Shown in pieces: positions 11,408 to 22,008 of a DNA stretch of 64,000 bases. Within the stretch, counting starts at the first letter, position 1; every line of letters begins with the position of its first letter. The notes below the pieces were generated by a model that saw only the letters and a list, made by a program, of their open reading frames with translations, ran no database searches and was not told the DNA's origin. The stretch is taken from positions 124,001 to 188,000 of the forward strand of contig JAKSZP010014447.1 in NCBI GenBank assembly GCA_022478985.1. The letters run 5' to 3'. The stretch is from Massospora cicadina. Taxonomy: Eukaryota; Entomophthoromycota; Entomophthoromycetes; Entomophthorales; Entomophthoraceae. Position numbers and translations under genes: made by a program.

Positions 11408-12257
11408 TGTCATATGCACATGACATAATAGTGGGGACCAACCCCAAAGATAAGGCTGGGCGCCAGGAGGCCCAGAGGGTGAAGCTACAGGCCCTCCCTG
11501 ACCTGAGGCAAGCCCTAGATTAACGCTGGGTTCAGGAAAAATATGCCCAGGTTGGGACTAGTGGTGGGCCAAATGCCCAGCCCCTCACAATGTCCCAGGC
11601 GTTAAAACGGACGGTTTACCATAATAACAAAGATGGTTCCATTCAGTTCATTGAGGAACGGGATTTCAAAACCCATTCCACTTACAAAACAATGCGTTTG
11701 GGTCAAATCCAACTTAAATCAATCACTCAAGTGAAGTCAGTTTCAGCTTATTTAACTAATTCAGATGGAAAAGTTGCCCTATTGGTGGGTCAGTGCTTGG
11801 GTCCACTGCCGCGAACCCTGTATTTCTCCATCAATGCTTAAATGTGTTTTCCCTGACCAACATTCCTTGTTGGTTGACTTCCCAAATAAACCTATTCCAA
11901 TTTTACATTTTACTTTTATGATAATTTGAATGCTCCTGTGCGAACCTCTTTGAGAAGGTCTCACGCTCTATTACCCTTGCCATCACATATACTATGAAGC
12001 TATCCACTAGTGCACCATTGGTTCTCCCAGGTTCCCTCCAACCTGGTTCACTTATCCCCTTTCACTTTGTGCACAACGTCACTTTTGGTGGTTATTTTAT
12101 TATAAAATTCTCAATTTTATGCCTAAGTTGTTATTTCTCCAGCACCTTCTGCTGGGCTCTAATCACTTTGGCACTAATGGTTAGTTCCCTGGCGTTGGCC
12201 TGGTGCACCGTGCACTGCCACGCTGGGAACAGGAGAGTTATAGACACTATCCTTACA
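11408..12257 (+). repeat. GypB 5' LTR
   Basis: This 850-base LTR begins TGTCATATGCACATGACA, a near-perfect palindrome, and ends CCTTACA. A TATA-like stretch (TTATTATAAAATT, near 12095-12108) lies close to the 3' end, so U3 is long. It carries the same reading frame as the 3' LTR (for example 11590-11841), with a stop at 11520-11522 where the 3' copy has a Gln codon. The bases directly after the LTR do not begin with TGG, so no ordinary tRNA primer site is obvious. Confidence 0.9.
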
Positions 12258-12970
12258 TTAGTCAATCAACTCTTTTTTCTTATGTGCACAAACTTTTTCC
12301 GTGTAACATTTCTGAAGTGAAAACTGGCCGTCAGCTGTGGGCTCCAGCTGTCATTAGCCACACCGCTGTTTCCTCTTTTTCCCAAAGGTTGGAGCAACTT
12401 GGCATTATTATGGTTGCCTCCAACTGGAAAGTATCCACCCTTCGTGTTTGTACCTGGTGGATTCAGATGCTTCGTGGTCCAATAGTCGTGATTCCCAACT
12501 TTTCGCTGAAATAATCAATTTTCATTCCAAAAAACGACTTTTCCTTCAACAGCGTGTTCAGACGATGCTGGCAGAATTGGCGCAGATGGGCCTGGGGATG
12601 TTGGCCTTGGATAATGTCAGGCATTCTGTTGAGGGTAAAGGAATAGGGTCATTCGCGTTTAAAAACACGTTTTATAATGAAAACCTGATATATACCTCTG
12701 AACCATTTTGGCCCTCTCATGGCTCAGATTTGGAACCTATTCCTGTGATTGGAATCACACCAGAAAATCCCCGTTTGACCTCTTCCATGATTCGCAGCAC
12801 TCAAGAAATTTAAAAAGAGCTGCGCCTACAATATGAAAACGTTTATGCACCTGCAGAAGGCATGGAGGGGTATGTGGCCTCAGTAGTAAGAGTGGCCAAT
12901 TATCCCTCCCCTTCTATGATTCAAAACCTACCCTTATGGTTTAATCAAGCCAGAAGAACTTTTAGGTGAG
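12203..12970 (+). pseudogene. GypB gag-position region, unrecognised
   Basis: Open stretches at 12203-12514 and 12448-12813 cover the place where Gag should be. The first crosses the LTR/internal boundary at 12257 without a stop, so translation may start in the LTR. I see no capsid motif and no CX2CX4HX4C zinc knuckle. The segment 12535-12640 is rich in Leu, Gln and Ala and could be helical. It may be a gag with a large internal deletion. Stops occur at 12812 and near 12968. Confidence 0.4.
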
Positions 12971-13246
12971 GTGAGGGCGTTTTCTGCGTTGAATAAATCC
13001 CACTCTGGATACTTCCTCTTAACTGCTATTCTTACATCCTCTTTGGGGAAGTTCACCACAACCATTTTAGTGGATACCGGTGCCTCTAACAATTTTATTG
13101 ACCATGACCTTGCTGACTACTTTGAGTTGAGTTACTCACCAGGTGGTATGATTAGAGGTGGGGCTTCTCAAGGTATTCCTACACTGAACGTCCTGGGGTT
13201 AGTGGACTACCAGGTGGGCGCCTATCTTCTGTATGACCATTTTTGA
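12971..13246 (+). pseudogene. GypB aspartic protease
   Basis: A 91-codon frame holds the active-site motif at residues 35-39 (ILVDTGASNNFID). Retroviral-type proteases of this kind work as dimers and cut Gag-Pol. The downstream flap region continues in other frames, so the protein is frameshifted before RT. The active-site triad itself is intact. Confidence 0.75.
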
Positions 13247-13539
13247 GCTATCAAACACCTCTTGTTCCTCGTTATTTTGGGGGTTGAGTGGTGGAGAAAG
13301 TTTGACGTCAGGATTAATTTGAAAAAAAACACTCTATCCTTGCCTTTTGGTAAACAGTCACCAGTTGATTGTTTCTTTGTCGGAGAATAACACCCAGGGC
13401 ACATTACCCCATTGGCCCAATGTTCCCACTCCTTATCTTGCTCCTTTTCTGAAGCCCTCCATGGGACTTTCCTTACCTTCCTGTTTGGAGGGTTTGGAAT
13501 CCTCTTTTGATGCAGCATTAGCCAATGCACTCCCTGAGC

Positions 13540-14300
13540 ACTCCAAGTTCAATTGTGACTCAAGCTCACGGTGGATCTGGTGCATATATCTTCCCCCATT
13601 TACCCATTGACTGTCTGGGAGGAAGAGGCGTTAAATGTGTGGGTGAAGGAACAGTTGGCTAAAGGTGCGATTTTTCAGCGTACCTCCCCTGTATGCTCCC
13701 CCTACTCTTTGTGGAGAAGTCTGATGGTCCTTTACGCACCTGCGTAATCTATGGGAACCTTGACAACGTTACTGTACCAGACCTCCATCCCATCCCTTTG
13801 GATTCACAGATTGTAAGCTATGTGGAGAAGGCGAAGGTCTTCTCCAAGCTGAATTGTCTCAATGCGTTCAATCAGATCCAGATAAAGAAGGGACAGGAGT
13901 GGTTAACCGCATTTTGTACCAGAATAGGATTTTCCAGTTTCAGGTCATGCCCTTTGGGCTTAAGAATGCCCCTGCCATCTTTCAACTCCACATTGATGCA
14001 GAGTTGGGGGACCTGTTAGGGGTATGCGCGGTTGCCTACATGGATGATATCCTGGTATTTTTCCCTGATCATGAGTCCCATGCAGTCCACCTTCAGCAGG
14101 TGGTGGAGCAGTTAAAGGCAGCCAGCCTTACGTTGAAAATAACAAAGTGTGAGTTCTTCAAGTCCCAGGTCACGTTTCTGGGCAACGTCATGTTTGACCA
14201 GGGACACATGATAATTCCAGACAAGGAGAAGTTGATTCATGAGTGGCCTACCCCACCTCAGTCAAGGAATTAAGGAGCTTTTTGGGGACATGTACGTTCC
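13540..14300 (+). pseudogene. GypB reverse transcriptase
   Basis: RT motifs in order: LLFVEKSDGPLRTCVIYGNL (13695-13760), motif A SKLNCLNAFNQIQI (near 13845-13885), FQVMPFGLKNAPAIFQ, then YMDDILVF (14038-14062). It is spread over three frames, so at least two frameshifts are present. Motif A has Asn where the first catalytic Asp is expected (AAT for GAT, one transition), so the enzyme would be inactive even if the frame were joined. Confidence 0.8.
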
Positions 14301-14439
14301 TCAAAAAGTTCACTCCCAATCTGTCTGAGGTGGCGGCACCCTTATACAAGGCTGGCGGTGCCAAGGTGCTTCAATGGTCCCCTATTTTGGAGGATGCTTT
14401 CCAAGCAGTGAAGTGCACCCTGTTGTCCACATCTGTTTT

Positions 14440-14840
14440 TCGCCATGTCGACCCTTCAATGGAATTCATTGTGTTTACTGATGCTTTCAATTTTGCCATA
14501 GCGGCTGCCTTGTTACAAGTAGGTGAAGATGGGATAGAGCATCCAGTGGGATATTTTTCTAGGAAAATGTCTTTGCCAGAGTTGAATTACGCCGTTTAAG
14601 ACAAGGAGTTACTAGCAGTGGTGGAGGCGCTGACATATTGGCATCACCACTTGCATGGCTCTACCCAACCATTCCGCATATGTACAGACCACCGTGCCTT
14701 GCTGTAATACTACGCTCCTCATGTCCTAACCCCACGGCAGACCCGTTGGCATGAGACCCTTGCCCAATTTGCATTCATGTATGAGTTCACCAAGGGCAAG
14801 GATAATGGTTTGGTGGATGCTTTGAGCCGCAATCCTGCTT
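14440..14840 (+). pseudogene. GypB RNase H
   Basis: The first Asp (EFIVFTDAFNF, 14462-14494) and the Asp of ICTDHRALL (14678-14706) are visible. A TAA replaces a codon before [11 protein letters not shown], and another TAA follows HRALL, where a sense codon is expected. RNase H removes the RNA template during cDNA synthesis. It is in the usual place between RT and integrase. Confidence 0.75.
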
Positions 14841-16135
14841 TAGCCCCTGACCCCAAGGAGGTAGAAGTGCACAACACACAGGTTATTATTCCTCCAAGTA
14901 AAATTCTGTCGCTACTTCCCTCTCCCCTGGCTAATGGGCCAGCGCTTGCACCTCTGGATAACGCGGAGGAATATGGTATGTTCAGAAAGTTCGTCCTCTC
15001 TCAGCTGCTGTTGGGCGAATATACCATGGTACTTGCAAAGAGTGCTTTAAATCAGGAGGATCTATCCAGTGACTATCATGTAAAGGATGAGATGGTGTGG
15101 TTCCAGGGACGCCTTTGGGTACCTGCTGGACCACTGCGCCTGGAAATCATCCGGGACTATCATGATGGAATCACCATTGGTTATTTGGGGAAAGCAAAGT
15201 CCTTGGAGTTGATACGTTGCACATACAATTGGAAGGGCTTGCCTGCTCAGGTGGAGCGGTGTTGTATGGTGTGCTTGGTATGCAAATCAGATGAAACCCA
15301 ATCGTCAACCTTTAGCAGGGTTGTTGGTACCAGTCCAAATGCTGATGGGCTCTGGACTTCCATCTCAGTTGATTTCATTGTGGAGTTATCAGCCTCAGAT
15401 GGTTATGATGCCATCATGGTGGTGGTGGACCGGTTCACAAAGTTTTCCCACTTTATTCCTTGCAGAACAACTATAGCCGCAGCTGAGATGGCTAGGCTTT
15501 TCATCATCCATGTTTTTGCGCTTCATGGGGTCCCCCAAGAAATTATCAGCGACTGGGGCCCTCAGTTTACCTCCGTTTTTTTGGAAGAGTTGTGTAAGAC
15601 TCTTCAGATTCGCCCTTGCCATTCAACTGCCTATCATCCCCAATCAGATGGGCAGACTGAGCGAGTGAACCAGTGCTTGGAACAGTTTCAGCGGTGTTAC
15701 ACCGCTGAAGATCATTCAGATTGGGTTTCTCACCTTCCCATGGCCCAGTTCAGCTACAACAATACATTACACTCCTTGATCAGTTGTTCCCCATTTTTCG
15801 CCAGCCATGGCTTTAACCCCGCCTTCAACATGGAGCCCAGCTGTGGGTCTAAGGTTGAAGCGGTGGTGAACTTTGCCAAAACAATTAAGAAGGTCCACCA
15901 GGGAGTTTCCACAAGCTTGGAGGTGGCTTTGCAAGTGTATAAGGAGAACGCTGATGGGAAGCGCTGAGTGGGTCCTGCGTACAAGGAAGGGGATCTCAAA
16001 ATGCTGAATGCTCGTAACATCCCTATCAAGCAGCCATGCAAGAAGCTGGGAACAAAGATGATTGCCCCTTACCGCGTTGTTAGAAAAGTGGGACATGCCT
16101 CATACCAGCTGGATCTTCCCCCTTAATTTTGGATC
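14777..16135 (+). CDS. GypB integrase, mostly open frame
   Basis: A 396-codon open frame (14777-15967) covers the tether LSRNPAL, the zinc-binding domain and the catalytic core. The zinc domain keeps YHDG and CCMVCLVCK, but the second His is Tyr (GYLG, one C-to-T change from GHLG). The core keeps all three acidic residues: SVDFIVEL, ISDWGPQF and QSDGQTERVNQ. The second motif has Trp for the usual Arg, again one C-to-T change. After a stop at 15967 the GPY/F-type module continues in frame (MIAPYRVVRKVGHASYQLDL, 16047-16120). This is the best preserved integrase in the window, though probably inactive because of the lost His and the stop. Confidence 0.85.
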
Positions 16136-16210
16136 TTCTATGTTTCATGGAAGCAAACTTATGTTGTTTTAGGGCCCCCACCAGAGACACCTGAGGCCTA
16201 TCTCAGGGAT

Positions 16211-16504
16211 GTGGCGCCAGAGTGGGAGGTGAAAGAGATAGTTGCCTCCCACCGCATTAAAAGAAGACTGGAGTACCTGGTATCCTGGAAGGGCTTTGGC
16301 GCTGCAGAGAACAGTTGTGTTCCAGCGCGCGACTGTGTGCATGCCCAAGATCTGATTGACGCCTTCCACAAGCGTTTCCCCCAGGCTGCTGGATCCCAAC
16401 CTAAACCAACCGTTGCCGCCATGAAGTTGGCCCCTGCCCACAAGAACTTTTCCCTTGCACAAGCCCCTGGAGGGGGGTTGAGCCCCGTTGGGAGACAAGG
16501 GTAA
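16211..16504 (+). CDS. GypB chromodomain, end of pol
   Basis: The 97-codon frame has a chromodomain at its start: EWEVKEIVASHRIKRRLEYL, then VSWKGFG, then AFHKRFP. In chromoviruses this domain at the integrase C-terminus binds modified histone H3 and steers insertion towards heterochromatin (family knowledge). A basic, Pro-rich tail follows. The stop TAA (16502-16504) overlaps an ATG at 16504-16506 that opens the frame within the 3' LTR. Pol thus ends exactly at the LTR. Confidence 0.85.
   Translation: MAPEWEVKEIVASHRIKRRLEYLVSWKGFGAAENSCVPARDCVHAQDLIDAFHKRFPQAAGSQPKPTVAAMKLAPAHKNFSLAQAPGGGLSPVGRQG
16490..16504 (+). promoter_or_regulatory. GypB polypurine tract
   Basis: A purine-rich run (GGGAGACAAGGGTAA) ends directly at the 3' LTR. 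It is the expected primer for plus-strand synthesis and also encodes the last residues and stop of pol. Confidence 0.65.
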
Positions 16505-17350
16505 TGTTATGTACACATGACATAATAGTGGGGACCAACCCCAAAGATAAGGCTGAGCGCCAGGAGGCCCAGAGGGTGAAGCTACAGGCCCTCCCTGACC
16601 TGAGGCAAACCCTAGACCAACGCTGGGTTCAGGAAAAATATGCCCAGGTTGGGACTAGTGGCGGGCCAAATGCCCAACCCCTCACAATGGCCCAGGTAAT
16701 AAAATGGACAGTTTACCATATTAATGAAGATGGTTCTGTTCAGTTTGTCGAGGAACAGGGTTTTGAAACCTGTTTCACTTACAAAACAATGTTTTTGGGT
16801 CAAATCCAACTTCAATCAATCACTCAAGTGAAGTTAGTTTCAGATTATTAACTAATTCAGATGGAAGCGTTGCCCTATTGGTGGGTCAGTGCTTGGGTCC
16901 ACTGCCGCGAACCCCATATTTCCCCATTGACACTTAAATGTGTTTTCCCTGACCAACATTCCTTGTTGGTTGACTTCCCAAATAAACCTTTTCCCGTTTT
17001 ACATTTTACTTTTATGATATTCCAAACGCTCCTGTGCGCAAACCTCTTTGAGGAGGTCTCACGCTCTGTTAACCTTGCCATCACAAATACTATGAAGCTA
17101 TTCTCTAGTGCACCATTGGTTCGCCCAGGTTCCCTCCAACATGGTTCACTTATCCCCTTTCACTTTGTGCACAACGTCACTTTTTTAGGTTATTTTATTA
17201 TAAAATTCGCAATTTTATGCCTAAGTTGTTATTTCTCCAGCACCCTCTGCTGGGCTCTAATCACTTTGGCACTAATGGCTAGTTCCCTGGCGTTGGCCTG
17301 GTGCACTGTGCACTGTGCACTGCCACGCTGGGAACAGGAGAGTTATAGAC
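16504..17350 (+). pseudogene. U3 reading frame in the GypB 3' LTR (unknown protein)
   Basis: From the ATG that overlaps the pol stop (TAATG, 16502-16506) the frame is open for 115 codons to 16851. After a one-base deletion relative to the 5' LTR, a further open frame runs from 16861 to 17505, past the LTR end. The first part is polar and charged (for example KDKAERQEAQRVKLQALPD). The last part holds hydrophobic segments (LCWALITLALMASSLALAW) that could span a membrane. The 5' LTR carries the same frame (11590-11841), and a diverged solo LTR (45288-46185) still shows it. No known family is recognised. I infer an accessory protein; a chance open frame in U3 is the alternative. Confidence 0.5.
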
Positions 17351-17362
17351 ACTCTCCTTACA
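16505..17362 (+). repeat. GypB 3' LTR
   Basis: This 858-base copy matches 11408-12257 closely by eye. It begins TGTTATGTACACATGACA and ends CTTACA. An extra GTGCAC unit near 17310-17325 accounts for most of the length difference. Confidence 0.9.
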
Positions 17363-17367
17363 GCCAT

Positions 17368-18012
17368 CATTTTCTAGAACAACCACTGGGGATGACACAA
17401 TTAGTGATCCAAACTGAAGTGGCATGGAAGAGTAAGCACCCAGAGATTGGGTCCAATAAGGATTCATGGTCTCATAATTCAAGGTGTGGTTATTATCTGG
17501 CATGACCTTTATCCGTTTCACTAATTGAGAAGAAATGATATTAACTGGAGATCTGGTAATGATTATGTCCAGAACTTTAACCTTATGGATGACTACTTCA
17601 CATGGGTAACCTCAGTGGCAGAATGGGGGATTGAGTCAATGAATTTACTGAAGTAATTGGTCTAGTAAGAGCAGATTATTAGGAAATAGATCTTTAATTA
17701 AAATTAACAAGTCCAGGATGTCCACTTTGTCAGATGTGAATAAGAAGTGACATAAATAGCGGAGAGCAATGGTAGATTTGGGATGAGGCGCAGAGTCATC
17801 AGCAGAGGGTGCCTCGAGCCCTAAGCTGACTCCACTTTTCCTGCCTCATCAGCCTTTTTCTTCCAACAGGAATCCTCCAAATTCTCAAAGAAACACTTTA
17901 AGAGAAAAAGTCGCGTCAAGGTTTAGATCTTTTGAATTGTCTCACTGCATGAATATGAGGTCATTCCCTTTGTCAGGTGTTTTATGCATCTCCTTCTCAG
18001 GCAACAACATGA
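17368..18012 (-). pseudogene. GypA protease and end of gag, broken
   Basis: Between the GypB and LineA insertions the GypA frame resumes. The protease region near 17490-17570 reads ITRSPVNIISSQLVKRIKV on the minus strand, aligning with GypF (DTDSLVNTISSQLVKRIKV) and GypC (DTGSPVNVIS). The catalytic Asp is therefore lost. Gag-like sequence follows at 17600-18012 and matches 55240-55520 of GypF. Confidence 0.6.
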
Positions 18013-18514
18013 TAGATTCCTTAATATCTACTATTTTTCTACTATTTATTGCGGGGAAGGCCGACCATGGGATGGACACTTCCGAATATGACTCAGGAAA
18101 GACAAACTTAGTACCAGGGGAGGCACCCCAGAGAAGCGATGCTATCTCTTGTTGCCAGCAGGAACGCCACTTATGGGGAGGGGAAGGGAACGTGTGAAGG
18201 GGCCGTAGCCACTATTGAGCACGTGTGGAGGAAGGGGTCTGATTTGATGAACCAGACTGGGAACCAGGAGGAGAACATCTGGTGGCGACGCGGTGGGAGG
18301 TATCCAAACATCCACGCTTGAAAGTGGTCCACCAAATGAGACCGGAATCTGTGAACAGCTTCTGGGAGGGTGGGGATGGAGCCAGCGATGGCATCCAAGA
18401 CAATCGTGTGGATAGTCCACATGGCGATTGCAACTACCAGAGCATGGAGGGAGGGTGGAAGGGGGAGGCCATTGATGAAGCAAACATATCTCTTGACAGA
18501 CTGAAGGGATGCGT

Positions 18515-20465
18515 TTAATCCTGGCCCAGCAGACGTTGAACTTCGCGCCATATCACTTTAGAGGTGGGGCACTTCTCCAGGCGGTGGAACAGCGTTCCAT
18601 ACTGGCCACACACGACACAGGATGAGTGTAAAGCGTTAGAGCGCTCAGCTGTACGATACACCCGCCTCAGGCAGCGCCACACATGGGAGCGGACTTGAGG
18701 CTGCAACAGAGGATGGTGTGCGTATTTCCAGATAGTCTTTTGGGTCTCAGTGGAATAAGGGATGTCCATCATGTCCAGGTAGTCCACCCTGGATAGGACA
18801 TGGGGTCGAATGGGGATCACGCCATCATGGATGGGTAGCCCCTGTACCTCTTGTGTGAACTGAGGAGAGGGGCGGCCTCTTTGGGTTGTATGTCCACTAA
18901 TACGAATTCTCCACTCTGCGCTTCGCATGGAGAGTAGGATTCGTTTGTAGTGGGTTTTAGTCCCGTGAGGACCTGTGGCCGATGTGTGTGAAGCGAGGTA
19001 TTTCATCAGGGAGTGGGGGTTTGATGGATTGTTGAGGCCCAAGGCTCGGGAGAAGTTGGAGCAGGCTGCGCGGGACCAGTGTTGGGATGGGAGTGTAGGA
19101 GCGGTGACGGCCGCAATCCAGGTGCCCAGGATCTTGGTAGCATGGGCTTTGAAGTCAAGCAGGCCCATGCCACCTTGATGATGAGGGCCAAACATGACCT
19201 CTAGCCGTACTGGTGGAGGGCGGCCTGACCAAAGCCATCCTTGCAGCAAAGCATACAGGGATTTGAAGAAGCTTGGGGAGAAGGGGATGGCGTGGGCTCC
19301 AAACCAGACTTTGGATAGGAGCATAGAGTTGGCAAGAACAACCCTGCCAGTGAGGGTAGTAGGGTGGGCTCTGAGAGAGGCGATTCGCTTTGTCACGTTG
19401 TCCAGTATATGGCACTCCATTACTGCTGATGCATATCCACCTGCCTCCATAAACACGCCCAGATGGCGCACCAGTCCTATGGTAGGACGTGGCATGAAGG
19501 GGAGCATCAGTGGGGCGGTGTGTGTTGAGTTAGTAAGGCGTGGACGTGGGCGAGCAGATGGCCGGGTTGGGAACTAATTGCTGGGGCCCAGCAGTTCTGA
19601 AACTGACCAAGGAGGATGATTTCGGTTTTGGAGGCATTCAGTGCCGCGTTGCTTACCCGGGAATATTCCTGGATGAGGGCTTCAAGCGCGCGTGCATCTT
19701 TGTTATTAGACACCCCCACCACGCAATCATTTGAAAATGCCATCATCTTGACTGGGGTTTGGCCTGGCACATGGACCCCAGTGAGTTGGGCATTCACATT
19801 TCGCAGTAGTGGGTCAAGGCTGAAGTTGTATAAGAGTGGGATGAGGGGGTCCCCTTGTAGCAAGCCCCTTTGAGGGCGGACTACTTCTGTTAGGAAGCCT
19901 GGGCCACGCACTGCCATTGTCACTGATTCTGTGAGCAGCATTACCCAGTTTATGAAGCGGGGGGTAGGCGGAATTGATGGAGGCAGGCCCTTAGGTATTC
20001 CCAGTTTAGTCTATCATAGGCCTTTTGTTGGTCTAAGAATACCAGTGCCCCAGATGCTTTGGACTGACATGCATTAGCCACTGAGTGCACGTTATCCCAA
20101 ATTGACCTTCTGGGGATGAAACCAAATGGTTCTGGGGAGATGGTGGCAGATGCTACAGTCCCTAAACGGTTAGCCATGATTTTTGTTAAAATTTTGGTGT
20201 CTGTGTTTGTTAGAGAAATGGGGCGCCAGTTGGCTAAGTCAAGCTTATCCCCTTTCTTGAATAGTGTGACTGTAAAGGCCTCATGTCCTCCTGGTAGGAG
20301 GCGCGTTTCCAACGGGCTTTGGTTAAGTGAGGCTAGCAGCAATGGGGATTTATATTTAAAATATTTTTTGTAGAAATCATATGGAATGCCATCTGGGCCT
20401 GGGCATTTTTGGTTTGGCGCACTGCAAATAGCTGTCCATAATTCATTCGGAGTAATTAAATTCAT
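18515..20465 (-). pseudogene. LineA reverse transcriptase and C-terminal zinc motif
   Basis: Three open blocks (20465-19950, 19941-19507 and 19507-18515) cover the RT. Seen in order: CPGPDGIPYDFYKKYF, RPISLTNTDTKILTKIMANR, PFGFIPRRSIWDN, LDQQKAYDRLNW, RGLLQGDPLIPLLYNFSLDP, then AFSNDCVVG. The last should be FADD; here Ala-Asp is Ser-Asn, so the catalytic pair is lost. The C-terminal motif CVVCGQYGTLFHRLEKC (near 18560-18625) is a CX2C...HX4C finger also present in LineB. RT would perform target-primed reverse transcription at the nick. Confidence 0.85.
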
Positions 20466-21059
20466 TATTTCTGGGTATTGGAAAATGGTGCAGATATGAG
20501 CTCAGTTGAGAAATTCCGCCATTTTGGCCGGCTGAATTGGTTTGGCTCAGTATAAATTGGAGTAATATTTTTGCATTTCGATTGCCACTTTAGCCAGTAT
20601 GTCCACAATGGAATTATCCAATCTTTGCACCTGTGTGCAGGCCATGCTCTGGCGTGGTGCAGTATTTTTTTTAAAGAAGTATGTGGTGCACTTAACGCCT
20701 TTAGTGATGCGTGTGGCCCTGTATTGGACACAAACCCAATGTTTGTATTGCCTTTCGAGTGCGTTGAGGTGGGTGGCTGCCTCCGCCCACTTCCAGCCCC
20801 ATGCAGGGCTGTATCCTGTGGCTGGAATATTGGACTCCAAGTGGGCCAATTCTGCCAGAGCGCGCGAGATAACCGCTGATGTGGCTCGTGAGCGTCTGGA
20901 GGAGAGATGGTGATAGTGGCGGATGGTGTCCTCTTTGAAAGTTGCCCATGTGGAAATGGGGTCCGTGCAAAATGGTACAACAAACAATTTTGCCAAAGTT
21001 GCCTCTTCCACCCATGTGGAAAATCCTGGTGATGCGAGCTTGGGGGGCAGATTTTGCAC

Positions 21060-21923
21060 CAATGTGGGGCCTTTGCAACTGTGATGGGTAAGTGGTAGGT
21101 TATTGAGACCAGTCAGTGGTCAAAGAATTCCATTTTTGTTGTTTTGAAGTGGGAGATGTGGGGTTGGAATTTCGCCGGCATTAGAATAAGGTCAATGCGG
21201 GTCATGGACCTTAATTGGCCGTTGTGGATGTGGGGATGCATCATATTTTTGAGCAGTGGGGCATGTCACGGCAGCACATCTATTAACCCAAGGGTGGCTT
21301 TTAGAACGCGTAGTTCTACGTGACCCTGTGGGGCGTGGGGTGAGGGAGGCTACCGGTCCGTTGGTGAGGTTAGCCAACAGTTAATGTTGCCAACTAGGAA
21401 AGAATCAGGGGGTAGCAGGAGGGATACGACTGATGAGAAAAATTCCTGACGCTTGTGTGCACTGTTTGGGGCATAGATGTTGACGATTGTGTGTGCAACA
21501 TCAGCCCACGAGTAGGTGATGATGAGCACTTAGCCATTTAGGAATGTTTCTGAGGATGTGAATTTGAAAAATTAAATTTCTGAATTAGCACCCCCAAGGC
21601 TTTGACCAAAATGATAGGGATGGGAGGAGCATTGTTTTCCAAGCTTCCTCGGAACCTCATTGACAGTGGGACTCCTGGATGGCCAGGATATCCACGGGTA
21701 AATTGTGTTGTAAAAAAATCAGTTTCCTATCCTGGGATGGGGAGGCCTTGAGTCTGGCAATATTAAATGTCCCTAGAGTGAAGGTTTCCCCCTTGCACCT
21801 AAGGTGCAAGGGGTGGGCCCCAGGCCCACCAGCCTCTTCTAGGTCCCCACGGGCTTTCACAGCAGTGCAGGTGTTAGCAACAATGCTATCAGGGTTTTTG
21901 TTAATTTTTGTGGAAAGAGTCAC
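21060..21923 (-). pseudogene. LineA AP-type endonuclease, broken
   Basis: The N-terminal part is open (21923-21657) with LGTFNIARLK and VDILAIQESHC, the Asn and Glu motifs of exonuclease-endonuclease-phosphatase folds. The middle and C-terminal parts are frameshifted, and the expected GDFN and SDH motifs are not clear. This enzyme nicks the target DNA to prime reverse transcription. Confidence 0.7.
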
Positions 21924-22008
21924 ATTGGCTTTGGCCTTCGCTTTTTGTTTTCCTGACGTCAGACAAATTTTTTGTGGTGTGGATGAGTTTGGTGCACTGT
22001 CGAGCAGG

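Larger units (their letters stand above)
11408..17362 (+). mobile_element. GypB: chromodomain Ty3/gypsy element (chromovirus)
   Basis: Two LTRs (11408-12257 and 16505-17362) flank protease, RT, RNase H, integrase and chromodomain in that order on the plus strand. The 5-base target repeat GCCAT occurs at 11403-11407 and 17363-17367. It is inserted into GypA. Integrase and chromodomain frames are largely open, but RT is split by frameshifts and catalytic changes. The gag region is short, with no recognised capsid or zinc knuckle. A solo LTR of a diverged relative lies at 45288-46185. Confidence 0.9.

Noticed and set aside
15291..16096. Several 60-110 codon frames overlapping GypB integrase, some on the minus strand
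   Set aside because: They are shadows of the integrase frame, which carries the recognised motifs.
18171..18551. Overlapping frames around the LineA 3' end
   Set aside because: The continuation of the RT C-terminus explains one minus frame; the others have no motif and run across it.
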